Assembly: GCF_002845745.1 (NCBI RefSeq)
Contig: NZ_PIUM01000013.1
Coordinates: forward strand, 62,001 to 126,000
Direction of reading: 5' to 3'
DNA: 64,000 nt
Source of the DNA: Telmatospirillum siberiense
GTDB taxonomy: Bacteria > Pseudomonadota > Alphaproteobacteria > Rhodospirillales > Magnetospirillaceae
Made by a program: the position numbers and the translations under genes. Shown here one piece after another: positions 7,147 through 16,758 of the stretch. The notes under the pieces are model-generated. The model had not been told where the DNA came from. It searched no databases and saw nothing but the letters and a program-made list of their open reading frames with translations. Numbering within the stretch: position 1 is the first letter of the stretch; every line of letters starts with the position of its first letter.

Positions 7147-8349
7147 ATGGGGTCGCTAAGCATGCAGGGGATCGTGTTTTCGCGTTGGGCGAGGGGTTTC
7201 GCGCTGGTCGGCGCCTGCCTGGCGGGAGGGGTATCCTGGTCCGGAGCGCCGGCCTTGGCCCAGCAGCAGGCAGCGCCGCCGGCCGTGACGGTAAGTCCGC
7301 CGCTGAAACGCCAGACCGTCGAATGGATGGATTTCACCGGTCAGTTCGCGGCGGTGGAAAATGTCGAGATCCGGGCGCGGGTCAGCGGTTATCTGACCGA
7401 GATTCATTTCACCGACGGGCAGATCGTCAACAAGGGCGACCTGCTGTTCGTCATCGACCCCAGGCCATATGAAATCGCCGTGGCTTCGGCCCGGGCCAGT
7501 CTCGCCCAGGCCACCGCTTCGCTGGAATTGGCCAAGCGGCAATTGGTGCGTGGTGGCGAGTTGCGGCAGAAGGACTATCTGGCGGCCAGCGATTACGATA
7601 CCCGCGTGCAGCAGACGAAAGCCGCCGAGGCGGCGCTCGACGTGGCGCGGGCGCAGGTCCGGGATGCCGAACTCAATCTCGAATTCTCCCGTGTCACCGC
7701 CCCGGTGACCGGACGGATCAGCGCCCATCAGGTCAGCATCGGCAACCTGATCAGCGGTGGCGGGAGCAACGGCTCGTCCTCCTCGACCCTGCTGACCACC
7801 ATCGTTTCGCTGGATCCGATCCATTTCAACTTCGATATGAGCGAGGCCGATTATCTGGCCTTCCAGCATGCCGTCGCCGCCGGGAATGTCGGCTCGGGGC
7901 GGGACGGCAAACTTTCCGTTCAACTGCGCCTGTCCGACGACAAGGATTGGACCTTGCCGGGGCGCCTGGATTTCATCGACAACCAGATCGACCGTAGCGC
8001 GGGCACCATCCGCGCCCGCGCTGTGCTGAACAACCGTGATTTGTCGATCATTCCCGGTCAGTTCGCCCGGATCCGCCTGCCGAAGAGCGCGCCCTACGAC
8101 GCCTTTCTGGTGCCCGAGGCGGCGGTCGTCACCGATCAGTCGCGCAAGGTCGTCCTGATCGTCGCCGAAGACGGGACGGTGGGCGTCAAGCCGATCGTCG
8201 CGGGGCCCGTGCAGGACGGGATGCAGGTGGTCAGAAGCGGGCTTTCCCCGGATGACAAGGTCATCATCAACGGGCTGATGCGGGCCCGGCCGGGCGCCAA
8301 GGTGACGCCGCAGGCCGGAACCATTCCATCCGGTCCGCCGGCGCGCTGA
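7147..8349 (+). CDS. RND efflux periplasmic adaptor (membrane fusion protein)
   Basis: A 400-residue HlyD/AcrA-type adaptor. An N-terminal hydrophobic signal (FALVGACLAGGVSWSGAPAL) is followed by AQQQAAPPAV. Next come a lipoyl half 'RARVSGYLTEIHFTDGQIV', the 'NKGDLLFVIDPRPYEIA' motif, an alpha-hairpin (about 115-185), the second lipoyl half 'VTAPVTGRISAHQVSIGNL' and a beta-barrel/membrane-proximal region ending 'GLMRARPGAKVTPQAG'. It bridges the RND pump and an outer-membrane channel. It is MexE-like in layout. Met 7147 is used; Met 7162 is possible. The pump gene follows after 15 bases. Confidence 0.9.
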   Translation: MGSLSMQGIVFSRWARGFALVGACLAGGVSWSGAPALAQQQAAPPAVTVSPPLKRQTVEWMDFTGQFAAVENVEIRARVSGYLTEIHFTDGQIVNKGDLLFVIDPRPYEIAVASARASLAQATASLELAKRQLVRGGELRQKDYLAASDYDTRVQQTKAAEAALDVARAQVRDAELNLEFSRVTAPVTGRISAHQVSIGNLISGGGSNGSSSSTLLTTIVSLDPIHFNFDMSEADYLAFQHAVAAGNVGSGRDGKLSVQLRLSDDKDWTLPGRLDFIDNQIDRSAGTIRARAVLNNRDLSIIPGQFARIRLPKSAPYDAFLVPEAAVVTDQSRKVVLIVAEDGTVGVKPIVAGPVQDGMQVVRSGLSPDDKVIINGLMRARPGAKVTPQAGTIPSGPPAR

Positions 8350-8364
8350 CGAAGAGAGGCTTCG

Positions 8365-11300
8365 ATGCGGTTTTCGCACTTTTTCATCGACCGGCCGATC
8401 TTCGCGACCGTCGTCTCGGTGTTCATCACCCTGATCGGCGCCATCGCCTATTTCACGCTGCCGCTCGCCCAATATCCCGAGATCGCCCCCCCCACCATCG
8501 TGGTGTCGGCGAGCTATCCCGGCGCCTCCGGCCAGGTGGTGGCCGACACTGTGGCGACGCCGCTGGAGCAGCAGATCAACGGCGTCGAGAACATGCTTTA
8601 TATGTCGAGCCAATCGACGGGTGACGGCAATCTGAAGCTGACCGTCACCTTCCGGCCCGGCACCAATCTTAATATCGCCCAGGTTCTCGTGCAGAACCGC
8701 GTCGCCCTGGCCAATCCGCAATTGCCGAGCGAGGTACAGCGCCTGGGCGTCAACGTGGTCAAGAACTCGCCCGACTTCCTGATGGTAATCCATCTGATCT
8801 CGCCGGACGGATCGCGCGATCAGCTTTACCTCTCCAACTATGCCACTTTGCAGGTGAAGGACGTGCTGACCCGAGTCGACGGGGTGGGCAGCGTCACCGT
8901 GTTCGGCGCCCGCGATTACGCCATGCGCATCTGGCTCGACCCCGACAAGGTGGCCGCCCGCAACCTGACCCCCGGAGAGGTGCTGAAGGCCTTGCAGGCC
9001 CAAAATGTGCAGGTCGCCGCCGGCGTCCTGGGCCAGCCGCCGGTGCCGAAGCCGGGAGCCTTCCAGTTCAACGTCCAGACGCAAGGCCGTCTCTCCGATC
9101 CCGCCGAATTCGGCAATGTGGTCGTCAAGAGCGACGCCGACGGGCGCATCACCCGCGTGCGCGACATCGGGCGGGTGGAACTGGGGGCCCAGGACTACAA
9201 TGTGAACGGCTATCTCGATGACACGCCGGCCGTTCCCATGGGCATATTCCAGTTGCCCGGCTCCAACGCGCTGGACACGGCCAACCGCATCATGAAGACC
9301 ATTGACGACCTGTCGAGGTCCTTCCCGCCGGGCGTCAAATATACCATCGTCTACAACCCGACGCAGTTCATCGAACAGTCTGTCCATGAAGTCTATGTGA
9401 CCATCTTCGAGGCCATTCTGCTGGTCGTCGTGGTGGTTATCGCCTTCCTGCAGACATGGCGGGCCTCGCTCGTTCCCATCGTCGCCATTCCCGTTTCGCT
9501 GATCGGCACCTTCGGCGTCCTGGCCGCCCTCGGCTATTCGTTGAACAGTCTGTCACTGTTCGGCCTGGTGCTGGCGGTCGGTATCGTGGTCGATGACGCC
9601 ATCGTCGTGGTGGAAAACGTCGAGCGCAATCTGCGCGAGGGGATGACGCCCAGGAACGCGGCTCACGTCACCATGGACGAGGTCGGTGGCGCATTGGTGG
9701 CCATTGCCCTGGTGCTGTCGGCGGTGTTCATCCCGTCGGCCTTCATTCCGGGCATTTCCGGCCAATTCTTCCGGCAGTTCGCGGTGACCATCGCGGCTTC
9801 GACGGTGATCTCGCTGATCGTCTCGCTGACGCTTTCGCCGGCGCTCTGCGCCCTCCTGTTCCAAAGCCATCAGGAGCAGGATCACCATCAGGCTTCGCCC
9901 CTGGCCCGGCCGTTCATCCTGTTCTTCCGGCTGTTCAACCGGACCTTCGACCGCATCGCCGGCGGCTATGGCGGCCTGACCCGGCGCCTGGCGCGCATTT
10001 CGGTCCTGCTGTTTGCCGTCTATGCCGGACTGATCGGCCTGACCGGCCTGCAATTCTATGAAACGCCGAAGGGTTTCATTCCCGATCAGGACCAGGGATA
10101 TCTGATCTCCATCATCCAGTTGCCGCCGGGCGCGTCCCTGGCCCGAACCGATGAGGTGTTGCATCAGGTCATCAAGGCGGCTCTCGATACGCCTGGCGTC
10201 GCGCATGTCGTGCCCTTCGCCGGTCTCGACGCGGCGACCTTCACCAATGCCTCCAATGCCGGCGCGGCCTTCATCATTCTCGATCCGTTCGAGGCGCGCG
10301 CCGCCAAGGGGCTGTCGGCCGGGAGTATCCTGGCATCGTTCAGCGGCCGTCTGTCGGCCATTCAGGATGCCTTGATCATTCCCATCGCGCCGCCCCCGGT
10401 GCGCGGCATCGGAACGGCCGGCGGCTGGAAGATGATGATCGAGGACAAGCGCGGACGCGGCCTGCCCGCCCTCGAGGCGGCGGCCAACGACATGGCGGCG
10501 GCGGCGAACCAGATTCCCGGTCTGGCGCGCGTCTTCACCACCTTCAACAACCGGACGCCCAGCGTCTTCACCAATGTCGACCGTGTGCGGGCGGAAATAC
10601 TGGGCGTTTCGGCCGATCAGGTGTCGGAGGCACTGGAAGTCTATCTCGGTTCGTCCTACGTCAACGATTTCAATTATCTGGGGCGAACCTACCGGGTGAC
10701 GGCCCAGGCCGACGGGATGTTCCGCACCGATCTCGACGCCATCGGCAATCTGAAGACGCGCAACGTCCGCGGACAGATGGTGCCCATCGGTTCGGTCGCC
10801 AGTTTCAGCTTCATGACCGGCGCTTACCGGGTGCCAAGATATAATCTTTATCCCGCCGCCGAGGTGCAGGGTGCCTCTTTACCGGGCTATTCGAGCGGTT
10901 ACGCGCTGGAACAGATGTCCAAGCTGGCGGCCGAGCGCCTGCCCGACGGTTTCGGTTTCGAATGGACGGAACTGGCGTTGCAGGAACTGCTGGCCGGCAA
11001 TAGCGGTATCCTGGTGTTCGCCGCCTCGGTGCTTTTCGTCTTCCTGGTCCTGGCGGCCCAGTATGAAAGCTGGTCCTTGCCGCTTTCGGTGATCCTGATC
11101 GTGCCGATGTGCCTCCTGGCGGCGGTGACCGGTCTGCAGATCCGTGGCATTCCCATCAATATCCTGGCTCAGATCGGTTTCGTCGTGCTGATCGGCTTGG
11201 CCGCCAAGAACGCCATTTTGATCGTCGAGTTCGCCCGGCAGGGCGAGGCCGAAGGGATGAACCGCGTCGATGCCGCCGTCTATGCGGCACGAACCCGCCT

Positions 11301-11562
11301 GCGGCCGATCCTGATGACCTCCTTCGCTTTTATCCTGGGCGTTCTTCCTTTGGTCTGGGCCACCGGGGCCGGCGCCGAGATGCGTCAGTCCCTGGGGTCC
11401 GCCGTCTTTTTCGGCATGCTCGGGGTGACCGGTTTCGGGTTAATTTTCACGCCGGCCTTCTATATCGTGGTGCGCCGTCTGGTGGCCTGGCTCGACCGGC
11501 ATAAGCCTCATCATCATGGTCATCCCCATCATGATGGGCAGCCTCCCCAGGGGGCGGAATGA
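8365..11562 (+). CDS. HAE1-family RND efflux pump, inner-membrane subunit
   Basis: A 1065-residue AcrB/MexF-type transporter of full length. It starts MRFSHFFIDRPIFATVVSVF, typical of HAE1 pumps. Repeat 1 carries 'GLVLAVGIVVDDAIVVVENVERN' (helix 4 with the DD proton-relay pair); repeat 2 carries 'QIGFVVLIGLAAKNAILIVEFAR' (helix 10 with the relay Lys). Two large periplasmic porter/docking loops lie at about 40-330 and 560-870. The C-terminal tail is histidine-rich (HKPHHHGHPHHDGQPP). It exports hydrophobic drugs or solvents by proton antiport. No TolC-type gene follows, so the outer-membrane partner must be encoded elsewhere. Confidence 0.95.
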   Translation: MRFSHFFIDRPIFATVVSVFITLIGAIAYFTLPLAQYPEIAPPTIVVSASYPGASGQVVADTVATPLEQQINGVENMLYMSSQSTGDGNLKLTVTFRPGTNLNIAQVLVQNRVALANPQLPSEVQRLGVNVVKNSPDFLMVIHLISPDGSRDQLYLSNYATLQVKDVLTRVDGVGSVTVFGARDYAMRIWLDPDKVAARNLTPGEVLKALQAQNVQVAAGVLGQPPVPKPGAFQFNVQTQGRLSDPAEFGNVVVKSDADGRITRVRDIGRVELGAQDYNVNGYLDDTPAVPMGIFQLPGSNALDTANRIMKTIDDLSRSFPPGVKYTIVYNPTQFIEQSVHEVYVTIFEAILLVVVVVIAFLQTWRASLVPIVAIPVSLIGTFGVLAALGYSLNSLSLFGLVLAVGIVVDDAIVVVENVERNLREGMTPRNAAHVTMDEVGGALVAIALVLSAVFIPSAFIPGISGQFFRQFAVTIAASTVISLIVSLTLSPALCALLFQSHQEQDHHQASPLARPFILFFRLFNRTFDRIAGGYGGLTRRLARISVLLFAVYAGLIGLTGLQFYETPKGFIPDQDQGYLISIIQLPPGASLARTDEVLHQVIKAALDTPGVAHVVPFAGLDAATFTNASNAGAAFIILDPFEARAAKGLSAGSILASFSGRLSAIQDALIIPIAPPPVRGIGTAGGWKMMIEDKRGRGLPALEAAANDMAAAANQIPGLARVFTTFNNRTPSVFTNVDRVRAEILGVSADQVSEALEVYLGSSYVNDFNYLGRTYRVTAQADGMFRTDLDAIGNLKTRNVRGQMVPIGSVASFSFMTGAYRVPRYNLYPAAEVQGASLPGYSSGYALEQMSKLAAERLPDGFGFEWTELALQELLAGNSGILVFAASVLFVFLVLAAQYESWSLPLSVILIVPMCLLAAVTGLQIRGIPINILAQIGFVVLIGLAAKNAILIVEFARQGEAEGMNRVDAAVYAARTRLRPILMTSFAFILGVLPLVWATGAGAEMRQSLGSAVFFGMLGVTGFGLIFTPAFYIVVRRLVAWLDRHKPHHHGHPHHDGQPPQGAE

Positions 11563-11628
11563 CGGATGACTTTTCCGCGCGGCGTCTTAGGATAGGCGTC
11601 GATTTCTTTAATGCCGGGAGAGTGTGAG

Positions 11629-12396
11629 GTGCAAGAGCGGAACGGACGGCAATTGAGCCGGTGGGCCCTGCTTCGCGAGGATATCGAATGCGTTCTCGAG
11701 CGCGATCCGGCGGCACGGACCCGCATCGAGGTGTTTTGCACCTATCCGGGCCTGCATGCCTTGCTGATCCATCGCTTCGCCCACGGCCTTTGGGGGCGCA
11801 AGGCGAAGTTTACCGCGCGGTTCGTCAGTTTTCTCGCCCGCATGGTCACCAATATCGACATCCATCCCGGGGCGACCATCGGCCGGCGCTTCTTCATCGA
11901 TCACGGTGCCGGCGTGGTGATCGGCGAGACGGCGGAAATCGGCGACGACGTGACGCTTTATCATGAGGTCACCCTGGGCGGCACTTCCCTTAGCAAGGGA
12001 AAACGGCATCCGACTCTGGAGGATGGCGTTCTGGTGGGGGCGGGCGCGAAGATCCTAGGGCCGGTCCGCGTCGGCAGTCGGGCCAATGTCGGCGCCAATT
12101 CGGTGGTCATCTCGGATGTTCCGGCCGGAATGACGGTGGTCGGCATTCCCGGCCGCATCGTCCTGCCGCCCGAAGCGCGCCGGATCACCAAGCACGGCAT
12201 CGACCTCGACCATCATCTGATGCCCGATCCGGTGGGTAAGGCGCTGCATTGCATGTCGGAGCGCATCGTGCAACTGGAGGCGCGTCTGGCCGCTCTCGAA
12301 CATCGTCCGGAAGGCGAGGTGGAGTGCGTCCATTGCAGCGATCCTTGCGGAACCAGCGCCGCCGAATTGTTTCAGCTTGAGGAGACCTCCCGTTAG
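11629..12396 (+). CDS. cysE: Serine O-acetyltransferase
   Basis: About 255 residues. A short N-terminal helical domain is followed by a left-handed beta-helix of hexapeptide repeats: '[20 protein letters not shown]', '[20 protein letters not shown]' and '[19 protein letters not shown]'. The catalytic His-Asp context is visible in [15 protein letters not shown]. It makes O-acetylserine from serine and acetyl-CoA for cysteine synthesis. GTG 11629 is preferred because GGGAGAG lies 6 bases upstream; ATG 11611 is in frame without a ribosome site. The C-terminus adds a cysteine-bearing tail, [14 protein letters not shown], where CysE normally carries its feedback-inhibition tail. Confidence 0.87.
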   Translation: MQERNGRQLSRWALLREDIECVLERDPAARTRIEVFCTYPGLHALLIHRFAHGLWGRKAKFTARFVSFLARMVTNIDIHPGATIGRRFFIDHGAGVVIGETAEIGDDVTLYHEVTLGGTSLSKGKRHPTLEDGVLVGAGAKILGPVRVGSRANVGANSVVISDVPAGMTVVGIPGRIVLPPEARRITKHGIDLDHHLMPDPVGKALHCMSERIVQLEARLAALEHRPEGEVECVHCSDPCGTSAAELFQLEETSR

Positions 12397-12580
12397 GATC
12401 CGCTCGGTGATAGCGGCCGGAGCCAAGGCGGCTTTTGCTTGCCTCTTGAACTCGGTGTCGGATAGACGCATATTCCTATAATTATTTTATGGTTATTCGG
12501 GGCGCCGAATACCTGCCCTCCGCGGGGTGTTTCGAAGAACTGCGCCATTCCTCGAACCGGCGCCATGGACGGAGCGTAAT

Positions 12581-13393
12581 GTGGAAAGCGCGTTGATATC
12601 GGGAAACGAGTTGCCTGCAAATGATCGTTCGATGATCATGGGCGGGCTTCAGGATCTCGCCGATCGTCTGGATGAAATCGTGCAGATCTGGCGGCTGGGC
12701 GCGGAAACGTCGATCCTGGGCGAACGCCTGTCGGCGTTCCGCCAGCAGGCGGAAATTCATTTCGACCAGGAGGTCGGCGCGCTGGCCGACGCCAGCGACG
12801 GCGAGCTTTTGCAATTCACCGCGAGTTACGACGCGATGATGCGCAAGATCGATGCCGTTCTCGCCGACTTCGCGGCCGGCGGCGGGGCGAGCCTCTGGTT
12901 CGACATGGCGGCTTCCATCGAACGGTATCTTCGCTATGACGAAGCGCAAAGGGGGCTTCAAGACATAGCCCTCTCACGGGATGAGGAAAATGCGCCGCGC
13001 GAGTCGCTGATCGGCTGGACCCGCGATCTTGCCCTCGGGGTCGACTGGATCGATCAGCATCATCGCGCCCTGATCGACACCATCAATGAAATCGGCCTGC
13101 TTCCCCGGCATTACGATCTGGTCGACGCCGATGCCTTGCTGGAACGCTTGCGCCGGATCGCCTGGCATCATTTCCACGAGGAGGAGGCCCATCTGGCGCT
13201 CGGGGATCGTGAACGCGCGCGCCGGCATGTGGCCCAGCACCGCTATCTTCTGGCCGACCTCGATCGCCTGATTTTCGATGTCCGGTCGCGGCGCGCCGAT
13301 TTGACCGGGGAAACCAGCGACCGCTTATGCCGCTGGCTGATCGACCACATCCTGACCATCGATAAGGAAGACTTTCAGTCCCTGCAGAGATAA
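12581..13393 (+). CDS. Bacteriohemerythrin-domain protein
   Basis: About 270 residues. The C-terminal half is a hemerythrin four-helix bundle with all expected diiron ligands: 'LGVDWIDQHHRALIDTIN', 'WHHFHEEEAHLAL' (H..E), 'RRHVAQHRYLLADL' (H...H) and 'WLIDHILTIDKED' (H, D). Such proteins bind O2 reversibly in microaerophiles. The N-terminal half, about 115 residues, is helical and contains a hemerythrin-like 'EIHFDQEVGALADA' stretch without the other ligands, perhaps a decayed second domain. GTG 12581 is used because GGAG lies 5 bases upstream; longer and shorter frames (12527, 12632) are possible. Confidence 0.8.
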   Translation: MESALISGNELPANDRSMIMGGLQDLADRLDEIVQIWRLGAETSILGERLSAFRQQAEIHFDQEVGALADASDGELLQFTASYDAMMRKIDAVLADFAAGGGASLWFDMAASIERYLRYDEAQRGLQDIALSRDEENAPRESLIGWTRDLALGVDWIDQHHRALIDTINEIGLLPRHYDLVDADALLERLRRIAWHHFHEEEAHLALGDRERARRHVAQHRYLLADLDRLIFDVRSRRADLTGETSDRLCRWLIDHILTIDKEDFQSLQR

Positions 13394-13414
13394 CCGTTTT
13401 TTCTATTCAATGCG

Positions 13415-13458
13415 CTAGCCTGTCTTATTCATGAAGCTTCATGAATAAGACAGGCTAG
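13415..13458. terminator. 44-bp perfect palindrome
   Basis: ctagcctgtcttattcatgaag (13415-13436 in essence) is followed at once by its exact complement, with no loop and centred on AAGCTT. It lies between the convergent hemerythrin (+) and reductase-like (-) genes and marks the left edge of the region with foreign-looking content. It could terminate transcription from either side or form a cruciform. There is no T-run to the right; TTTTTT lies to the left. Confidence 0.5.
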
Positions 13459-13619
13459 TACCGCGTCACAGAAGTTTTGACGGTTTGGACAGCTCTATCC
13501 GTTCACGCCATGCGACTGCGATGGGCCGAAGGTGCGCCCAAAACCTGACATTCGGATCTGCCCGTTCCGTCGCGACAGCGTAAACCTCAATCAGCCGACA
13601 TGGACGTGGTGTTGACGAT

Positions 13620-14240
13620 TCAGCCGATATCGACGTTCATGGCGAAATCCCAGATGCCGACACCGTTTTGGGCCAGGCCGATCATCATCAGACCAAGCGC
13701 CTCCAGCGTCAGGGCCATGTGCAAATCGCCGACGTCGAGCGGACGCAGCCCAAGACTTTCGAGGAATGTCGAGACACGTGCCTTCGCCTCCGCGTCGTCG
13801 GCTGCGATGAACGCATCAAGGCGCCCACCTTTGGCGAGCACATGGCCGAAGATGGTGTTGAACGCCTTCACGACATGTGCACCGGCGGGGGCGCGTTTGG
13901 CGATTTCCTGCGCACCGGAACTGCCGGCGGGGCTGACGAAACCCGAGAGGTCGGAAGCAATCGGGTTGGTGATGTCGATGATCACCTTGCCACCGAGCGC
14001 TTCCCCATAGTCGGCCACCACCGCCGCGGCGCTGGTGTACGGCACGGCGAGGATAACGATGTCGCCTGCGGGCGCGGCGCGGTACGTCCCCGTGGTCGCT
14101 CCGGCCGCGAGTTGGTCGGCCAGCGCCCGCGCCTTGACAGGGTCGCGGCCGACCACCTCCACGGTGTACCCGGCGTTGGCGGTGCGGCCAGCGATCGCCG
14201 CGGCCATGCCGCCCGATCCGATAATGCTGATAGTGCTCAT
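13620..14240 (-). CDS. NADPH-dependent F420 reductase-like Rossmann protein
   Basis: A 206-residue protein beginning MSTISIIGSGGMAAAIAGRT, a GxGxxA dinucleotide-binding motif, followed by 'VEVVGRDPVKARALA' where NADP-specific members carry a basic residue after the second strand. Later blocks 'DIVILAVPYTSAAAV', 'VIIDITNPIA' and 'VVKAFNTIFGHVLA' match the 'F420H2:NADP oxidoreductase/NADP oxidoreductase coenzyme F420-dependent' family (PF03807). In non-actinobacterial, non-archaeal hosts the real partner is usually unknown. It is the distal gene of a leftward set of four oxidoreductases under the TetR at 16839. A paralogue of similar fold lies at 15286. Confidence 0.78.
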   Translation of the reverse strand: MSTISIIGSGGMAAAIAGRTANAGYTVEVVGRDPVKARALADQLAAGATTGTYRAAPAGDIVILAVPYTSAAAVVADYGEALGGKVIIDITNPIASDLSGFVSPAGSSGAQEIAKRAPAGAHVVKAFNTIFGHVLAKGGRLDAFIAADDAEAKARVSTFLESLGLRPLDVGDLHMALTLEALGLMMIGLAQNGVGIWDFAMNVDIG

Positions 14241-14314
14241 GTGCGGTTTCCTTGTGAGTTGGGTTATCGCTGTCCGCCGGCGTCGCTGTGATCCGGCTCC
14301 CTGCCGTCAACTCG

Positions 14315-15256
14315 TCAGCCGGCAGGGAAGTAATGGCCGTTGTCCAAATCGGCGAACAGACCAGGCTGAGATGGTTCCCAGCCAAGGGTCTGGCGGGTGA
14401 TTGCGTTGGATGCCGGGGTGTCCAGCGTGACCAGGTTGGCGAGGAACCCGAAATATCCCGGCAGCATGAGCACGTCCGCAGGAATGGACACGGCCGGTAA
14501 GTTCAGGCGATTGCCAAGGGCCTCGGCAAGCTTGCGGAACGGAAATCCCTCGTCGGCAACCGCGTGCCAGTTTCTGCCGGCTGGGCCCTTCTCCAGTGCC
14601 AGGCGGAACACGGAGGCGAGATCGCGGGCGTGCACAGCGGTCCACCGGTTCTCGCCGTCTCCGGGGTAGCCGACGACACCCTTCTCCTTCGCGAGGCCGA
14701 CCAGCAGCGGCAAGAAGCCGGCATTATCGGTAGCGCTGTGCATGATCTCAGGAATCCGGACGATCGAAGACCGCACGCCTTGCTCGGCGAGACCGATTAC
14801 CGTGGTCTCCACGACGTTGCGAACCCGCAGTGTACCCTTGTATGGATCGCCGCCGGGAAGGGACGGATCCTCCTCCGTGGCCGGCCGGCCCAGGCCTTCC
14901 CACCCAGGTCCGCCAATGCTCGCCGATACGACCAGTGGCTTTCCGGTCCCCGCCAAAGCCTCGCCGTACGCAAGCATGATCTTGTGCTCCGCGGCAGCCA
15001 CGGCGTTGATCCCGCCCGTGGGAATCAGGTCTTGCCTGTGGGCGACATGGATGACGCCATCGGAGTCCGCAGCCGCCGCCTTGAGCCCGTCGAGATCATC
15101 GAGGCTGCCGCGACGCGCCTTCGCGCCGAGCTTTGACACCGCCTCCTCGGCCTTGTCCGACCGGGCGAGGGCGGTGACCTCGTGACCTGCGGCGATGAGG
15201 TCGGAGATGATGTACGGACCGGAATGGCCCGTCCCGCCAGTGACGAAAACATGCAT
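14315..15256 (-). CDS. Extended SDR / NAD-dependent epimerase-like protein
   Basis: A 313-residue protein beginning MHVFVTGGTGHSGPYIISDL (TGxxGxxG motif of extended SDRs), followed by 'HEVTALARSDKAEEAV', 'GSLDDLDGLKAAAADSDGVI', 'IPEIMHSATDN' and 'GEGENRW'-like 'DGENRWTAVHARDLASVFRL', all seen in the atypical/extended SDR5-like family. The usual catalytic Y-x-x-x-K appears as DPYKGTLRVRN, with Arg where Lys is expected, so activity as a dehydrogenase is uncertain. Cytoplasmic. It lies between two F420-reductase-like genes (29 and 74 bases) and is probably co-transcribed with them. Confidence 0.78.
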   Translation of the reverse strand: MHVFVTGGTGHSGPYIISDLIAAGHEVTALARSDKAEEAVSKLGAKARRGSLDDLDGLKAAAADSDGVIHVAHRQDLIPTGGINAVAAAEHKIMLAYGEALAGTGKPLVVSASIGGPGWEGLGRPATEEDPSLPGGDPYKGTLRVRNVVETTVIGLAEQGVRSSIVRIPEIMHSATDNAGFLPLLVGLAKEKGVVGYPGDGENRWTAVHARDLASVFRLALEKGPAGRNWHAVADEGFPFRKLAEALGNRLNLPAVSIPADVLMLPGYFGFLANLVTLDTPASNAITRQTLGWEPSQPGLFADLDNGHYFPAG

Positions 15257-15285
15257 GTTGTTGCTCCTTGTGGGTCAGGCGCGAT

Positions 15286-15888
15286 TCATCCATCGAACTT
15301 GACCAGGTCCTTGAAGATCAGTTGACCCCAGCTATTTCCGCGCGCCTGGACCAGCAGCCCACCTTCCGAGAGCCCGCCAAGCTTGATCGGCGCGAAACCG
15401 AGATTTTCCGCGAGTACACCAATCTCCGCTGCGGCGCCGTCATCGTCGCTCGCCAGGAACACCACTCTCCTGCCACCATGTATGGCCGGGTCCTGGGCAA
15501 GGACCGCGGCAGCCAAATGGTTGAAGCCCTTGACCAGTCGTCCGTCAGTGAAGGCTTGCGCGACGAACTTGGAAGAAGGCTGTCCTCCCAGTTCCTCGGG
15601 GGGCAGGCCGTAGGCATTGGTCACATCGATGATGGTCTTCCCCTGCCAGGTGGGAAGCGCCTTCGCGACATCCGGGTGCTGCGCGAAACGGACAGCCAAA
15701 AAGATGATGTCCGCCTTGATGGCGTCCGCCAATTTTTTGGGAATGATCGTGGGTCCGATCGCGGCCGCATCAGCCGCAAAGCTTTCCGGATCGCGCGTGG
15801 TTGCAACGGATACTTCGATGCCGTTGCGGCCAAACGCTTCGGCAAGAGCGTGCCCGATCTTGCCGAAGCCGATGATTGCGTAGCTCAT
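15286..15888 (-). CDS. NADP oxidoreductase, coenzyme F420-dependent family
   Basis: A 200-residue Rossmann protein beginning MSYAIIGFGKIGHALAEAFG (GxGxIG), with 'SVATTRDPESFAADA', 'DIIFLAVRFAQHPDV', 'KTIIDVTNAYG' and 'LVKGFNHLAAAVLAQDP', the same family blocks as the gene at 13620 but clearly diverged from it. The C-terminus, 'RGNSWGQLIFKDLVKF', may contribute to substrate binding. Function beyond NAD(P) binding is not known. It is the second gene of the leftward set, 71 bases after the SDR gene. Confidence 0.78.
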   Translation of the reverse strand: MSYAIIGFGKIGHALAEAFGRNGIEVSVATTRDPESFAADAAAIGPTIIPKKLADAIKADIIFLAVRFAQHPDVAKALPTWQGKTIIDVTNAYGLPPEELGGQPSSKFVAQAFTDGRLVKGFNHLAAAVLAQDPAIHGGRRVVFLASDDDGAAAEIGVLAENLGFAPIKLGGLSEGGLLVQARGNSWGQLIFKDLVKFDG

Positions 15889-15959
15889 ATAAATTCCTTC
15901 GGTTCGCCGAGCCCTACGGGCTCTGAATATTTGAATGGAGCCCGGCTGGGCGAAGCGCG

Positions 15960-16694
15960 TCAGATTTGCGCCAGGCCGCCATCGACGGCGACCTCGCTGG
16001 CGGTCATGAAGCTGCTGTCCGACGACGCGAGAAAGGCGGCTACCGCTCCGATCTCCGCCGGATCGGCCATGCGCTGGAGCGGCGTCATCGAGGCAAAGGC
16101 CTTCTGGCCCTCTTCGCCCAGCGCTTCCTTTGCGAGTTCGGTCGCCGTCGCTCCAGGCGACAGCACGTTGACCCGGATGCCGGTGCCCTTCAGGTCCTCC
16201 GCCCAGGTCCGCGCGAGGTTGCGCACGGCCGCCTTGCTCGCGCTGTAGGCGCTGAATGCCGGAGCTCCCGTGGTGCCGGCGCTCGATCCGGTCAGGATGA
16301 TCGAACCGCCCTGTCCCATCAGCGGCAGCGCCTTCTGGACCGTGAAGATCGTCCCCTTCACGTTGGTGTCGAAAGTTTCGTCGATGTGTTTGGCGGTGAT
16401 CTTGCCGAGCGGAAGCGGGCTTCCCGTCCCGGCATTGGCGAAGACGATGTCGAGGGTTCCGCGTTCGGCCTTCACCGCCGCGTAGAGTCGGTCGAGGTCG
16501 GCCTCATCGGAGACCGAGCCCTTCACCACGCGGGCATTCGGGCCGAGGTCGGCTACAGCGGCGTCAAGCGCTTCCTGCCGTCGGCCGAAGATGAAGACGA
16601 AGGCGCCCTCCTTGATGAAGCGCCTTGCCGCGGCGAGGCCGATGCCGGTGGCGCCACCCGTGATGACGGCAACCCTACCCTCAAGCTTTCCCAT
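15960..16694 (-). CDS. Classical short-chain dehydrogenase/reductase
   Basis: A 244-residue SDR with all family marks: VAVITGGATGIGLAAA (TGxxxGxG, about 8-23), 'NAG' in FANAGTGSPL, catalytic Ser in ILTGSSAGTTGAPAFS and Tyr-x-x-x-Lys in AYSASKAAVRNLA, plus 'VNVLSPGATATELAKEAL' and 'ASEVAVDGGLAQI' at the end. The Arg in FGRRQEALD after beta-2 suggests NADP preference. ATG 16694 is chosen for the upstream AAAGGA and the standard N-terminus. It is the first gene of the four-gene leftward set, divergent from tetR; the shared intergenic region holds three operator-like palindromes. Confidence 0.9.
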   Translation of the reverse strand: MGKLEGRVAVITGGATGIGLAAARRFIKEGAFVFIFGRRQEALDAAVADLGPNARVVKGSVSDEADLDRLYAAVKAERGTLDIVFANAGTGSPLPLGKITAKHIDETFDTNVKGTIFTVQKALPLMGQGGSIILTGSSAGTTGAPAFSAYSASKAAVRNLARTWAEDLKGTGIRVNVLSPGATATELAKEALGEEGQKAFASMTPLQRMADPAEIGAVAAFLASSDSSFMTASEVAVDGGLAQI

Positions 16695-16758
16695 GACTTT
16701 TCCTTTCGTCGTGTCGGACTGCGTCTCTGTTCCCATCGGCACAAATGCGCTATATCTT

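Noticed and set aside
7156-9387. 743-codon open frame opposite the RND genes
   Set aside because: Antisense shadow of high-GC coding; Arg/His/Gln-rich with no domain, whereas the plus strand holds full adaptor and pump motifs.
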